A stretch of DNA of 64,000 bases, taken from assembly GCA_016705005.1 (NCBI GenBank), contig JADIZB010000001.1, positions 897,600-961,599 on the forward strand. Reading direction: 5' to 3'. Positions 1-11,077 of this stretch are shown piece by piece; within the stretch, counting starts at the first letter, position 1, and every line of letters starts with the position of its first letter. Both the position numbers and the translations under genes were made by a program. The DNA comes from Bacteroidales bacterium. Lineage in GTDB: Bacteria > Bacteroidota > Bacteroidia > Bacteroidales > Lentimicrobiaceae. The notes beneath the pieces were generated by a model, which was not told where the DNA came from, ran no database searches, and was given only the letters and a program-made list of their open reading frames with translations.

Positions 1-7
1 TTATGGC

Positions 8-1633
8 TTAAATAATGCTGAGATCCCTCAGTTTTCTCATCAGCTTTTCGCTGTCAACCGGCTTTGAAAGGTAATCATCACAGCCGGCACCAATGGCTTT
101 TTGCTCATCGCTGTGCATGGCATATGCGGTGATGGCAATAATAGGCAAGTCTTTACAGAACATCCTGATCTGCCTGGTTGCTTCATATCCATTCATTTCA
201 GGCATTTTAATATCCATAAGCAACAAAGATAACTCAGGATGCTTCTGACAAAACTCAACGGCTTCCAATCCGTTTTTTACAATGTAAATGTCGGAAGTAA
301 TTCTTTTCAATACTGATTGCAGATAAAGTTGTTGTGTAAAATCATCTTCTGCAATTAAAATCACCAGGGGTGAAGCTGTTTTCTGTTTATTTTTTCTTTT
401 CCGCCTTTCAATACTGATTCTTTTCTTCGTTTCCGGAGGTAGTGGAAGGCAAAAGGAAAATGTTGAGCCGGAACCTTTCTTTGATTCAAGGTGGATTTCT
501 GAACCCAAAAGCCTCAGGAATCCGCTGCTGATTGACAACCCCAGACCATTCCCTTCATAATTGCGGGTGGATGAATCACTTCCCTGCATGAAACATCCGA
601 AAATCTTTTCCTGAATATCATTTTCAACGCCAATTCCGGTATCCTGAACATATACTTCAACAACATCAGATTTTATGGAATACCCGATAACAATTGATCC
701 CTGTTGGGTAAACTTGATGGCATTATCAATTAAATGGGAAATTATCTTCCTGAACAAATCAGGATCCGTTTGAATTCTAATCTCCCTGCATTCTTCGGGA
801 AATGCCGTTGATAATTCAAGATTCCTGGCAGCACTCAATGACTTGTACCTTTTTCCCAATTCCGTTAACTCCTGTTCGACATAAACTTCCCTTACATTCA
901 GCTCAATATTATCAGACATTATAAGCGAAATATCCATATAATCGGAAATCGTTTTTATAAGTCGGTCGGATGAAGCCTGCAGCAACGGAATAAATGAAGT
1001 TTTCTCTTCATCTGAAATTCCGGCATCCAGCAAAAGGTTACTGAAACCTAAAATTCCGTTCAACGGAGTGCGCACTTCATGGGAAATGTTCTGTATAAAT
1101 GCTGTTTTCAGACGGTCACCGGCCTGCGCAAGATCCCTGGCTTTAGTCAGTTCCATATTCATTTTCTCAAGTTCCGCGGTTCGTTCACTCACCTTAACCT
1201 CAAGTATCCAGTTCCGGTTTTCTATTTGTTGATGCAAATATCTTGTCTTGAGAAGATTTTTAATCCGTAAGCCAACTTCAATCAGGTCAAATGGTTTTGT
1301 CAGAAAATCACTTGCACCAGAAGACAGCGCAGCTTGTCTCACTTCAATTTGTGCATCAGCTGTTAATACCAGAACGGGCAGGTAATCGTCATCCGGAACT
1401 ACAGAACGCAATTGCTCCATAACCTCAAACCCATTCAGAAAGGGCATTGAAAGGTCAAGTAAAATCAGGTCAGGACGAAAACTATTGTACTGATTCATGA
1501 CTTCGCGGGGATCCGTTACCGAACAAAGGTTAGTGTATCCCTGTATGTCAAGAAAACCTTCCAGAATGTCTATGTTAACTTTTTGGTCATCTACGATCAG
1601 AATATTTGCATTCACTAATGTTGAATGTATCAT
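8..1633 (-). CDS. Hybrid histidine kinase, REC-HisKA-HATPase-REC
   Basis: A 541-residue cytosolic hybrid two-component protein with no membrane segment. An N-terminal receiver (about 10-125, phospho-acceptor in LILLDLSMP) leads through a coiled linker to a HisKA dimerisation helix (NISHEVRTPLNG, about 183-195). A HATPase_c domain follows (DNAIKF, DTGIG, GNGLGLS), then a second receiver at the C-terminus (about 425-541, LLMDIKMPEMNGYEA). The first receiver probably takes phosphate from the upstream kinase and the last passes it on. It is the third gene of a minus-strand operon, 45 bp after the stand-alone receiver. There is no DNA-binding output domain, so the target is unknown. The reading frame is intact. 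Confidence 0.93.
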   Translation of the reverse strand: MIHSTLVNANILIVDDQKVNIDILEGFLDIQGYTNLCSVTDPREVMNQYNSFRPDLILLDLSMPFLNGFEVMEQLRSVVPDDDYLPVLVLTADAQIEVRQAALSSGASDFLTKPFDLIEVGLRIKNLLKTRYLHQQIENRNWILEVKVSERTAELEKMNMELTKARDLAQAGDRLKTAFIQNISHEVRTPLNGILGFSNLLLDAGISDEEKTSFIPLLQASSDRLIKTISDYMDISLIMSDNIELNVREVYVEQELTELGKRYKSLSAARNLELSTAFPEECREIRIQTDPDLFRKIISHLIDNAIKFTQQGSIVIGYSIKSDVVEVYVQDTGIGVENDIQEKIFGCFMQGSDSSTRNYEGNGLGLSISSGFLRLLGSEIHLESKKGSGSTFSFCLPLPPETKKRISIERRKRKNKQKTASPLVILIAEDDFTQQLYLQSVLKRITSDIYIVKNGLEAVEFCQKHPELSLLLMDIKMPEMNGYEATRQIRMFCKDLPIIAITAYAMHSDEQKAIGAGCDDYLSKPVDSEKLMRKLRDLSII

Positions 1634-1678
1634 GGCGCTATTTTTGGGGTCAATCAGGAAAACTTTTCATCATCAATC

Positions 1679-2086
1679 TCAACCGGGAATAAACTCTTTA
1701 ATAACCTGCATAAAATCGACAACGTCGAATGGCTTTGTCAGATAATTCCTGGCACCTGCCTTTATCAGATTTTTCAATTGCTGAGGCATTGCATCAGCGC
1801 TAACCACAACGACTGGTATTGATCCGGTTTCTCCGTTTTCCATCAACTGCCTCAATACCAGGCTGCCATGGATATCGGGAAGATTCAGATCTAGCAGAAT
1901 CAGATCAGGTAAGTATTCAGCTGCCTGTTTCAATCCCTGGCTCCCGTTTGAAGCGGAAATCAAATGTATGCCCGGGCCCTGATTTGCGAGGATTTGTTCA
2001 ACAAGTTCAATGTTTGAGATATTGTCCTCAATATATAATACTGTTCCCTTAATATCAGATAAAACCAAATCCTGATATATAACCAT
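1679..2086 (-). CDS. Single-domain response regulator (receiver only)
   Basis: About 135 residues forming one receiver domain: acidic patch in LYIEDN, phospho-acceptor Asp in LILLDLNLP, switch Ser in VVVVSAD and the late Lys in LTKPFD. The open frame extends upstream to 2197 inside the preceding kinase gene. I chose the Met at 2086 because the fold begins about ten residues later and the overlap with the kinase stop (2055) is then only about 32 bp, consistent with translational coupling; Met at 2110 is the alternative. CheY-like proteins of this size lack an output domain and usually relay phosphate or bind a partner. The neighbours suggest it links the multi-PAS kinase to the hybrid kinase. 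Confidence 0.85.
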   Translation of the reverse strand: MVIYQDLVLSDIKGTVLYIEDNISNIELVEQILANQGPGIHLISASNGSQGLKQAAEYLPDLILLDLNLPDIHGSLVLRQLMENGETGSIPVVVVSADAMPQQLKNLIKAGARNYLTKPFDVVDFMQVIKEFIPG

Positions 2087-5000
2087 CAGACTTATCAGAA
2101 CTTCCTGCATGATTTTCTTCTTCAGGCAATTCAAACCAGAAGGTACTTCCTGAATCTTTTTCGCTCTCAATACCGATGGAACCTCCCATAGCATCAAGCA
2201 ATTTCTTCACAACAGATAACCCCAGTCCGGTACCTTCTATACCTGTTTTATCAGCGTTGATCCTTTCGAATGGCATAAAAAGCCTGGGGATATCTTCATC
2301 TGCAATACCTGACCCGGTGTCTTTTATGGATATTCTTACAGCAGGAATGTTGCCGCCTGGTTTCAGAAAACGTTCACATTTGATATTTACTGAGCCTCCT
2401 GTTTTGTTATACTTTAAAGCATTGTTTAACAGATTCAGTAAAATCTGTTTCAACCGCTTCCGGTCAGCAATTACGAATAGCTCTTCCTTTGGCATATTCC
2501 CGACCCCGATCGTTATATTATTTTCACTGGCATAGGACGAAAGGGTATCTATAACTTCATAAATTATTGCGTATAACCGGATGGGTTCCATCGAAAGGGA
2601 AAGATGTCCGGCTTCTATCCTCGAAATATCCAGTACTTCATTGATAAGATCCAGCAGATGTTTTCCGCTGCTGAGGATATAACCGACACCTGTCTTTTGT
2701 TTCGTATTCAGTTCACTCATCTGGAGCAATTGGGCAAATCCGAGAATAGAATTCATTGGCGTCCGTAACTCGTGACTCATGCGTGACAGGAACTCACTTT
2801 TGGCAAGATTTGCTTTTTCCGCTTCGTTTCTTGCTTTGCTGATTTCGCGTTCAGCTTGTTTTCGAACAGTGATATCAACCATTACAGTTAAAAGGCACAA
2901 TTCTTTGCCAACAAAAATAGACTCTGCAGAAAATAAGCCAACCAGATTTGTTCCTGATTTCGTTCTGACTTCCAGTTCCACTTCCCTTACCAATTCATTC
3001 TTCTTTATTTTCCTAACAATTGAGTCACGCACTTCCACACTGGAAAAGATTTCTACCTGAAACGAAGTTTTACCAATTACCTCATCCCGGGTATATCCAA
3101 GAGTTTGGAGGAAAGTGTCGTTAACATCAATAAAAACGCCATTCTCAAACCCTGAAATAGCCATGAGTGCTGAGTTTGAGTGAAAAGCCTTGGAGAATTT
3201 TTCTTCTGAAAGCTTTATCTTTGACACATCTTTGCTAACACCGAAAAGCACTTGTTTGCCATCCCAGAAGCCGGGAATTACCCTGGTTTCCACAGGAAGC
3301 TGACTACCTGATTTGGTTATAAGTGGAACCGGGCAAAAATCAATTGTTCCTGCAAGCATATCACCCACAATTCTTGCAGCTTCTTCTCTGCGTTCTTCCG
3401 GGTGTACAAAAAGAACTGATTTCCCGTAAAGTTCATTTTCAGAAAATCCAAGCCTGTTTGTAACTGAATTGTTTGTATGAATTATATTTCCATCGTTATC
3501 CAATACAAAAAGAAAATCATCTATTGTATTAAAGAAGGTTTCATAATTCTGCCGCGTCTGTTCAAGTAAATTTTCAGTTCTCTGATTCCGGATCAGGCTG
3601 GCAAGCATACTGCTCCATACTTTCATTATATTAATTTCAGGGGCATTATACTCCTTTTTATCAACGACAGAATCCAGCCCGACAAATCCAATGAGGTCAT
3701 TCTCAGTAAGCATCGGAATCAGAATCATTGATTTAATACCTTTTGATTTTAACAATTTTCTCTCTGCTTTCCAGTTTTCGGGGAGATCATTGACCGATTG
3801 AATTAAAATAATTTCATGCTTTTGTAAAATCTCCTCAAAAAGCCTGAAGTCCGTACTTTTTAAGTTCTGAAGGTTCTCCTTCCCGGAAAAAATACCTTCA
3901 TTACACCATTCATGGGTATTACTCATCGAATGGTTAAGGGGATCATACTCAAATATATAAGCTCTGTCTGCATCAAGGAACCTGCCGATTCTGCTCAGCG
4001 CTAGACTCAGGGCAGAGTTTATCCCGGAAGGTGAAATACCTGTGAGTTTAGGCGATAACTGCAGGAGTTCATATTCGAAATCCTCAGCCCGCTTTCGCTG
4101 GGTGATATCACGGGCCGCAGCATAAACAATTTTTCCGACCGGAACACTATGCCATTCAACAAAGTGATAATTACCATCCTTTGATTTAATTCTGATGATC
4201 AGGTTGTACACTGGTTTCTGTTCACTTAACCGACTCAGTGAATCGAGGGATGACTGAACGTCATCGGGGTGAACAAATTCAAGAAATTTCCTGGTTTCCA
4301 GTTCTGTCGTTGAGAATCCCAGTATATCGCTCCAGGCTTTATTTACCTTAATAAAATTTCCGGAAGTATCAGTAATACAAAGTAGATCAAGAGCGACACT
4401 GAAGAAATTCTCAAGTTCGTTGGTTTTGATACGGAGTGCTTCTTCTGCCTGAATGCGGTCGTCTATTTCTTTTTTCAGGCTCCGGTTTGTATCAGCCAAC
4501 TGAGCTGTTCGTTCACTTATTTTATATTCAAGGTTGGCATTTAGATCACGAATTTCAAATTCTGCCTGCTTTTGCCCGCTGATGTCTCTGATAAATGCAA
4601 GAACCCTGTCTTTCCCAAGAGGAGCAAGCCGTGATTCAAAATAAGTCAGGGCTCCTGCCGTGATTGCAGAATATTCGTAAGTAATCAGGCTATTATGTGT
4701 AATACAATCATTTATTTTTTGAAGATGAAACGCTGTCGTTTCCTGGTCAAATATTTTACCGATGTTTGCTCCTATGATCTGATGTTCTGGCACCAGTAGC
4801 TTTTCCGGCTGTGAACAATAGAACTCTATATATGTCCCTTTTTTGTCAAAAATAAAGATTAAGTCAGGCATTGCCCGGATGATTGCATTCAAACGATCGT
4901 TCTGCTGCATCAGTTTTTCTTCAGAAATAATGCGCTCAGTAATGTCTGCATCCAGACCACGATAACCGGTAAGAATCCCATCCTTATCGATCAAAGGCAT

Positions 5001-7647
5001 CCCATTGGTTGAGAGAATTACTTTTTTCCCATCCGATCTTATAATAGGATTGACAAAACCTGTGAAACACTCCTTCCTTCCGAAAACACCAAATGCCGTT
5101 TCCCTCAGTTTTTCCCTGTGTTCGACGGGGTACTGATCATAGAAACTCATGTGACCAATCATCTCTTCAGGGGTATGTCCATATACCGCCTTTGATAAAG
5201 GGCTGACATAAGTGTAGACTCCTGCTGAATCGACTTCCCAGACCACTTCAAGGCTTTGTTCAACTACCTGCCTGAAACGCTCTTCACTCCTTTGCAGAAA
5301 TATACTGGAATTTTTACGCTGCGTAATATCCCGGTATTTCCATAAATGACCATTGTAGATGCCTTCAATGTAGGTTGGAATATAATCCCGTTCAAAAAAC
5401 CTTCCATCCACCAGTTCCAGCTCATCGTTGAAAACAGCCTTTTTCTTTGTCAGAATTTTATGGATATCCCTGATAAACCTATCCTGATCCTTAAATAATG
5501 CTTTACTTTGTTCCGCAGAATCAGAGCAGTCGGCTCCGATTAAATCTTCAGGTTGTAAAGGAATCCCAAACATACTGCAAAACAGTTGATTGGTTAATAA
5601 AATCCTTCTTTCCGAATCTTCGAGTAAAATGCCTTCCTGAAGATTAATGAGCAGGTTGGTTAGTATTGCTGATTTTTCCTTTATCTGCCTCTCCGCTTTC
5701 TTGCGTTCAGTGATATCAGTAAACACCCCGTAAGCTCCCAGGTAATCATCATTGTCATCAAATTTCGGTGTAGCACTTACATGGATGGTCCTGAAATTGC
5801 CCTTTCTTGTTAAAATCTGAAGTTCATAGTTATCTGCAATACCCTTTTTCCTTTTTCTGGTTTGTTTATTGATAAGCTCTATTTCTCCTTCAATCAGAAA
5901 ATCATATAATGAAGCCCCGATAAGGCTGCCCGTTTCTGTCTCAAAGATCTTCTCCGAAGCCGGATTGGCAAATTCAAAAACCTCATCCTGATTGACAAAA
6001 CCAATTCCTTCTGCCTGAGATTGAATTATTTGCCTGAATTTACCCTCACTATGCTCGGTTCTTTCCTTTGCATTTATTAATGCCCGCTCTGATTCTTTCC
6101 GCAATGAGATATCCTCAATACTGGAATACAGGTAGGGTTTTTTCTCAATATGAATAATCCGCGCTGAAAATAACCCTGTGAAGTTATCTCCATTCTTTTT
6201 TCTGAAAACAAATTCTTTCCCAGATACTTCTTTACCATCAAGCAAACAGGAAACGAGGCTACTAAGGTCATTGATGTCTGCCCATATAATAAACCCATTG
6301 ACAGATTCTGCCAATAAATCCTCCTTTGAATAACCGGTCAATGACAAAAAAGCACTGTTCACTTCTTTGAACTTCCCATCGTCAAGGCTCGTAAAAGTTA
6401 TGGCATATGGCGCTAACTGAAATGCAAGTGCGTATTTCTCTTCACTTAACTGCAAAGCATCCTCTATCTGTTTCTGATCGGTAACATCGTTTACCTGATA
6501 ATACAATAGTTTTATTAGTTTTAATTCTATTGGACTGAAAAAGACTTCTACATCACGAATCTGCCCATCTGACAGCCTGTGCCTGAAAAGATTCCTCTTC
6601 TCATTCCCTTCCCGGAATAAGTCCTTTGCTTCTAACCGGTTCAGAGAGGAACTGTCGGTAATATCAGAAATCGACTTTTTACAAAGGCAGTCGTGTGACC
6701 AGCCATAAAAATTACAGGCGGCATTGTTCGCATCTATAATTAAGCCCGCCTCCGGATCTATCAATAGTATTACCGAATGGTTGTTATGAAACAATGACCT
6801 GTAACGCTCTTCACTCAGAAGCAATTCAGCTTCATACTGTTTGCGCTGGGTTATATCGCGAAAAGTAAGTACTGCACCCGATTCCCGGTTTTCATCCATG
6901 ATAGGTAAACAACTGTATTCCACATGGAAACCTGTACCCTCTTTTCTCCAGAAAAACTCCTCTCCATAAGAAGGTTTACCTGAAATAATAACCATTTCAA
7001 TCGGGCATTTTTCCTTTGGATAATCCGACCCATCGGGATAATGATGATGAAAAACCAAATGTGAATCCTTTCCAAGAATTTCTTCAGGCTTGTAACCAAG
7101 AATCTGCAACGACATCGGATTAACAAACGTAAAAACACCTTGCTGATCAATGCCCAGGATTCCTTCACCGGCTGCTTCAAGAATCAGGTTTTTTTGATGT
7201 TCTGACTTTTTTAAAAGCTCCCTTTCCTGAAATTGCTCAGAAATATTAAATAAAGTTGCATGACAATACTCCCGGTTTTCAGAGATTATTGCTTCCATGT
7301 GAATGGTCAGGACAATTGAAGCATCAAGGTTGATCTCGCAGATTTCCTTTGAAATCCCGTTGAAAACTCTTCAGGAGAAAATCATTAAAAGACGCGCAGG
7401 ATTCTCCGGCGACAAATGATCTGAAATCGCTGTTCAGCAACTCTGAACGTTCTTTTCCTAATATAACGGCGCATGCATTGTTCAGCTTCAGAATCTTACC
7501 TGAGGAAGATAAAATAACACTTCCGGAAGGGGAAAAATCATTTAATTCACTATAGCCATTAAAGCTTCTGCTCTGTGAAAATCCATCCGGCTCCTCTTTA
7601 ACAACCGAACCTATAATGGAAACGCTGAGTTGATCTGTTTTTTTCAT
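2055..7647 (-). CDS. Giant multi-PAS/GAF sensor histidine kinase, one frame break
   Basis: The main open frame (2055-7298, 1747 codons) holds a long run of PAS domains, about ten by my reading, with PAC-like segments ending in DITQRK or similar. A GAF-like domain (about 1080-1230) sits before the last two PAS. HisKA (SHELRTPMNSILGF) and HATPase_c (NALKYN, DTGSGI, GTGLGLSVV) close the protein. There are no membrane segments, so it is a cytosolic sensor. A 107-codon frame at 7324-7647 is the front half of another PAS domain. Reading upstream of the Met at 7298 in its own frame gives the missing back half (GISKEICEINLDASIVLTIH). The two pieces are therefore one gene with a +1 break near 7364-7370. 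The ligand is unknown. It is first in an operon with two further two-component genes. Confidence 0.88.
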
Positions 7648-8340
7648 TTCACAATACTGTTACCTGAACCTTTTGTTTTAATAATCAGCGTTCCTCAGGA
7701 TGACCTTACTGTATTTCCGGCAATGGTCCTGTTATATTTCACCGGATCAGGCTGCTGATTTGTAAAATTTATTTCGGTTTGTAAAATTATTTTTGTGCGT
7801 TTCGTTAATAATTATATATGATTACAATTGCTATTTGTAACCCATGAAATGTCAATATCTTAAAAGAAAATGGTATTTTACATTTGTCTTTTTCAATCAA
7901 ACCGCTTCTAAGTTATAGAATGATATTCTAAAAAATAAATAAATATTTATTATTCAATGCTTTATAAATCATTTGGCTGGTTAAAAAAGAATAAAAATAA
8001 AAAATGACCGTCTGAAAAAAATACAACCGATGGCGAACAATACTGAAAGGATCATTAATTTTTTTACACTTTACATATGAAACGAGGTGCAACAAAGCAA
8101 TTGAATTATCAGGTTGCATTAACCTCCACCAAATCTGTTCTGATATAACATAAAATAACTATATCGTACTGTGCTGTCAAATCTTTAAAGCACTGATAAT
8201 AAGCATTATTGTAGTCATTGTCATGTTGAGCAGCTTGTGCCCCCCACCGAAGTCGCTTTTAAGAACACGGATGACACTGATCTAACTGATTATCATGGAT
8301 TTTATCGCCTGAATCGCTCATTTTCGCTTTTTTCTCTCCA
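7648..8340. other. AT-rich intergenic region before the sensor operon
   Basis: No convincing gene. The first part (7648-8150) is very AT-rich and should hold the promoter of the minus-strand kinase operon, but I could not pick out a clear TAnnTTTG box. A 63-codon minus-strand frame at 7928-8119 has no recognisable features. From about 8210 the sequence turns into short repeat modules, such as AAGTCGCTTTT and AACACGGATGACAC, that continue into the IS flank. Confidence 0.5.
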
Positions 8341-8484
8341 TCGCTCTCTCGCTAAGTCGTTTTTATGAACACGGATGACACGGATTTAACTGATTATCAC
8401 TGATTATCTTTTTTCGCATATTCGCTTAAGTCGCGTTCTTTCGCTGAAGTCGCTCCATCACTCCATCGCTTTTGAACTTCTAAC
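8341..8484. repeat. 144-bp direct repeat, copy A (left flank of the IS)
   Basis: Matches 10934-11077 over the same length with one difference that I can see (GGATTTAAC here, GGATTGAAC there). It contains the modules GAACACGGATGACACGGAT, GATTATCACTGATTATC and GAAGTCGCTCCATCACTCC. It ends in TTCTAAC exactly where the IS begins. It is the left half of the filled insertion site. Confidence 0.9.
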
Positions 8485-8544
8485 TGTCCTATCATGATAT
8501 AGGTTGACAAGAAGTTTAGTTAATAACTTTACATTTTGTCACAA

Positions 8545-8937
8545 ATGGAGCAGAAAAAAGTGAGACGTACCTTTAGCGAAGCATTCAAGCGGGAGAAAGT
8601 AAAAATGCTTGAAGAAAGACAAGTAACAGTTAAGCAATTGAGCCGGATCTATGAAGTATCCGAAACGGCTATCTATAAATGGATTCGAACATACTCGACA
8701 AAACTTGGAATTAGCGAGAAGATAGTTGTCGAGAAAGAATCTGAAGGGACCAGGACATTAGCATTAATGAAACAGGTTGCAGAGCTGGAGCGGATCGTGG
8801 GTCAAAAGCAAATGCAGGTTGATTACTTTAAGAAGTTAATCGAACTCATTGAAGAAGATATGGGAGAAGACATGAAAAAAAAGTTCGAATCCGTGCTCTT
8901 ACATGGTTTAAGTCAAATAAAGCCACCCAAGGTTTAA
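8545..8937 (+). CDS. IS3-family transposase OrfA
   Basis: About 130 residues. The N-terminus (RRTFSEAFKREKVKMLEE...VKQLSRIYEVSETAIYKWI) is the IS3/IS911 OrfA helix-turn-helix that recognises the terminal repeats. A leucine-zipper-like helix follows (about 75-105) and would serve multimerisation. A TTG codon at 8536 extends the frame by three codons, but I prefer the ATG at 8545. OrfB begins two bases after the stop rather than overlapping it, so the usual -1 frameshift to an OrfAB fusion is not obvious here; reinitiation is possible. Confidence 0.9.
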   Translation: MEQKKVRRTFSEAFKREKVKMLEERQVTVKQLSRIYEVSETAIYKWIRTYSTKLGISEKIVVEKESEGTRTLALMKQVAELERIVGQKQMQVDYFKKLIELIEEDMGEDMKKKFESVLLHGLSQIKPPKV

Positions 8938-8939
8938 AG

Positions 8940-9974
8940 ATGGAGCATTTGTATCAAATATCTGGTATAAGCCGGCAAGGGTTTTACAAGGCTCAACTTA
9001 AATCGTATCAGCATCAGCAGAAGTGGAAAAGAATGTTGGAGATGGTTTTTGAGATAAGGAAAGATTATCCGCGAATGAGTGCAAGGAAAATGCATTACAT
9101 GCTTGGAATAAGCGAGGTAGGGATCAACGGGTTGGAGCGATTTGTCTCTAGACAAGGGCTTAGTGTGCAAAAGCACCGATCTGTTCTTCGGACCACCCAT
9201 AAAGGCATGGTGATTTATCCAAACCTGACTCATGGCTTGCAAATCAATGGGATAAATCAATTGTGGGTAAGTGATATTACTTATTATCTTACCAGTTCTA
9301 CAACATATTATCTTGTGTTTATTCTTGATGTTTATAGCCAAAGAATCATTGGTCAATCAGCCAGTGATAATATGTTTGCTGTAAACAATGTTCAGGCATT
9401 GGAGATGGCTTTGAGATTAAGAGGTTACAGTAAATTCGAGAAGTTGATCCATCATTCAGACAAGGGAAGCCAATACGGAAGTACTGAGTATACAGGTATT
9501 CTTAAAAAAGAGAATATAAAGATTAGTATGGCAGGAAATTGTCTGGAAAATCCTTACGCAGAACGCATTAACGGAATCATCAAGAATGATTACCTGATAA
9601 AAAAGAAAATCACATCATTAAATGATCTGAGAAGAGAGGTGGCTACAGCTGTCGATCTTTACAATAAATGTTCAAATGGAAGTCTTGGAATGCTTAGTCC
9701 TATCGATTTTGAATTGGCTGTTAATCAAATTCCCGTATGTGAGCATCCTGAACTACAGCTCTATAACTTTAACAAAACACGAGAGGAAAATTCAAGACTG
9801 GGTTTTCGCAGGCATAAAACCATGAAAATAAACTCAAATAAAAAAGCCGTAGCTTTGAATGACAAAACTACGGCGGGTTATTCCCCTGGGTCAGATTATT
9901 CCTTGGAAAGTTGCCCCCCGGCAGAGCTTTCCTCCGCTTCATCTGACTATTCAAAGTTAAAAGCACGCAACTAA
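8940..9974 (+). CDS. IS3-family transposase OrfB, DDE integrase
   Basis: 344 residues. An HTH_21-like region (about 25-75) precedes an rve catalytic core with Asp in LWVSDITYY, Asp in IHHSDKGSQYGS and Glu in NPYAERINGIIK, so the DDE triad is complete. OrfB normally ends soon after the helix carrying YNxxRPH-like residues. Here a polar tail of about 60 residues continues past LYNFNK and contains an inverted repeat at DNA level (GCCGTAG 9846-9852, CTACGGC 9868-9874). The protein would cut and join the ends of 8485-10047. Confidence 0.92.
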   Translation: MEHLYQISGISRQGFYKAQLKSYQHQQKWKRMLEMVFEIRKDYPRMSARKMHYMLGISEVGINGLERFVSRQGLSVQKHRSVLRTTHKGMVIYPNLTHGLQINGINQLWVSDITYYLTSSTTYYLVFILDVYSQRIIGQSASDNMFAVNNVQALEMALRLRGYSKFEKLIHHSDKGSQYGSTEYTGILKKENIKISMAGNCLENPYAERINGIIKNDYLIKKKITSLNDLRREVATAVDLYNKCSNGSLGMLSPIDFELAVNQIPVCEHPELQLYNFNKTREENSRLGFRRHKTMKINSNKKAVALNDKTTAGYSPGSDYSLESCPPAELSSASSDYSKLKARN

Positions 9975-10050
9975 AAAATGAAATTGATTTACAAACAATT
10001 AAAGTAGAAGTTTGGTCTTTTTTGTCAACCAAAATCATGATAGGTCAAAC

Positions 10051-10933
10051 CTCTACCGCCCAACCCCAAACCACTAAAAACAAAAAATTAGGCGGAAAAG
10101 GGGGAAAGGAACAGGGGGGAGAAGGGGGTTATTTTTGTTTATTTGGTTTTTTTTTTCCTTTTTTGGGGGGTTTTTGGTTTTTTTTTCTTGGTTTTCCCCC
10201 CTGTTTGTTTTTGTGGAGGGGGGGGGGGGGGATTTTGGGGTTTTAAGTGGTTTTTGTGTTTTTTTTGGGGGGGGGGGTTTTTTGGGTTGTTTTGGTGTGG
10301 TTGTTGGTTTGTTTGGGTTTTTGTTTTTTTTGGTTTTTTTTTTCGGGGGTTCATCTGATGGTTGTTTGTGGGTTTTTGGTGGTTTTTGTGGGGGGGGGGG
10401 GGGTGTGGGGTGGGTTTTTTTTTTGTTTTTTTTTTTTTGTGGGGTTTGGTTTGGGGGGGTTTTTGGGGTTTTTTGGCCCTTTTATTTCTTTTTTTGGGGG
10501 TTCCCCCCCCCCGGCCCCCACCCAGGGGGGGAAGTTGTTTTTGTGGAGGGGGGTTTTGGGGGGTGGGGGGGGTTGGTTTTTTGTTTTTTTTTTGTTTTTT
10601 GTTTTTTTGGGTTTTTTGGGGGGGGGGGGTTTTTTTTCGGGGGTTTTTTTTCTTTCCCCCCCTTTGTTTTTTTAAATTTTGGTGGACCCCCCCGTTTTTT
10701 TGGAAAGGGGGGTTGTTGTTTTGATTGGGTTTTGTGGGTTTTTTTTTTTGTTTTTTTGGTTTTTTTTTTTTTTTTTTTGTTTGTTGGTGTTTTTTTGTTT
10801 TTTTGTTTTTTTTTTTTGTTTTCCCCCCCCCCCCCCCCAAACTTAAAAAAAAAATTTTTTTTAAAAAAAGGTTTAAAAGAAGGAGGGGGTTTTTTTTTTT
10901 AAAAGTTTTTTTTTTTGCTTTTTTTTTTTCTCC
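10051..10933. other. Degraded, G/T-homopolymer tract, probable assembly artefact
   Basis: 10051-10090 resembles the sequence that follows the empty site (11078-11115) but with growing substitutions such as A to C. From about 10090 to 10930 the plus strand is almost only runs of G and T with some C and A runs. It sharpens again into normal sequence at about 10930, where copy B of the repeat starts. No codon structure is credible; the long lysine/proline-rich or phenylalanine/glycine-rich frames here simply translate homopolymers. I read it as the low-quality end of the IS-containing allele joined to a second contig. Confidence 0.75.
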
Positions 10934-11077
10934 TCGCTCTCTCGCTAAGTCGTTTTTATGAACACGGATGACACGGATTGAACTGATTATCACTGATTAT
11001 CTTTTTTCGCATATTCGCTTAAGTCGCGTTCTTTCGCTGAAGTCGCTCCATCACTCCATCGCTTTTGAACTTCTAAC
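10934..11077. repeat. 144-bp direct repeat, copy B (empty IS target)
   Basis: Second copy of 8341-8484. Here TTCTAAC runs directly into GTCTAACGCCCAACACCC, with no IS. It is the pre-insertion state of the site occupied at 8485. The rest of the gap to leuS (11078-11270) holds further repeat-like, C-rich text with phrases such as CCCCGTCCC and no gene. Confidence 0.88.

Larger units (their letters stand above)
8485..10047 (+). mobile_element. IS3-family insertion sequence with 3-bp target duplication
   Basis: A 1563-bp element bounded by inverted repeats of about 26 bp with three mismatches: left 8485-8510 (TGTCCTATCATGAT...GGTTGACAA), right 10022-10047. The TG...CA termini are typical of the IS3 family. 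The flanking bases AAC at 8482-8484 and AAC at 10048-10050 form a 3-bp target duplication. Two consecutive plus-strand frames encode an OrfA helix-turn-helix protein and an OrfB DDE transposase, both intact. The uninterrupted target is still present at 10934-11100, which confirms these ends. Confidence 0.93.

Noticed and set aside
7928..8119. 63-codon minus-strand frame in AT-rich DNA
   Set aside because: No family features and poor composition; likely accidental.
10135..10993. Long open frames in the G/T tract (for example 255 codons on plus, 284 on minus)
   Set aside because: They translate homopolymers into Phe/Gly or Lys/Pro runs without domains; the absence of stops reflects base composition.
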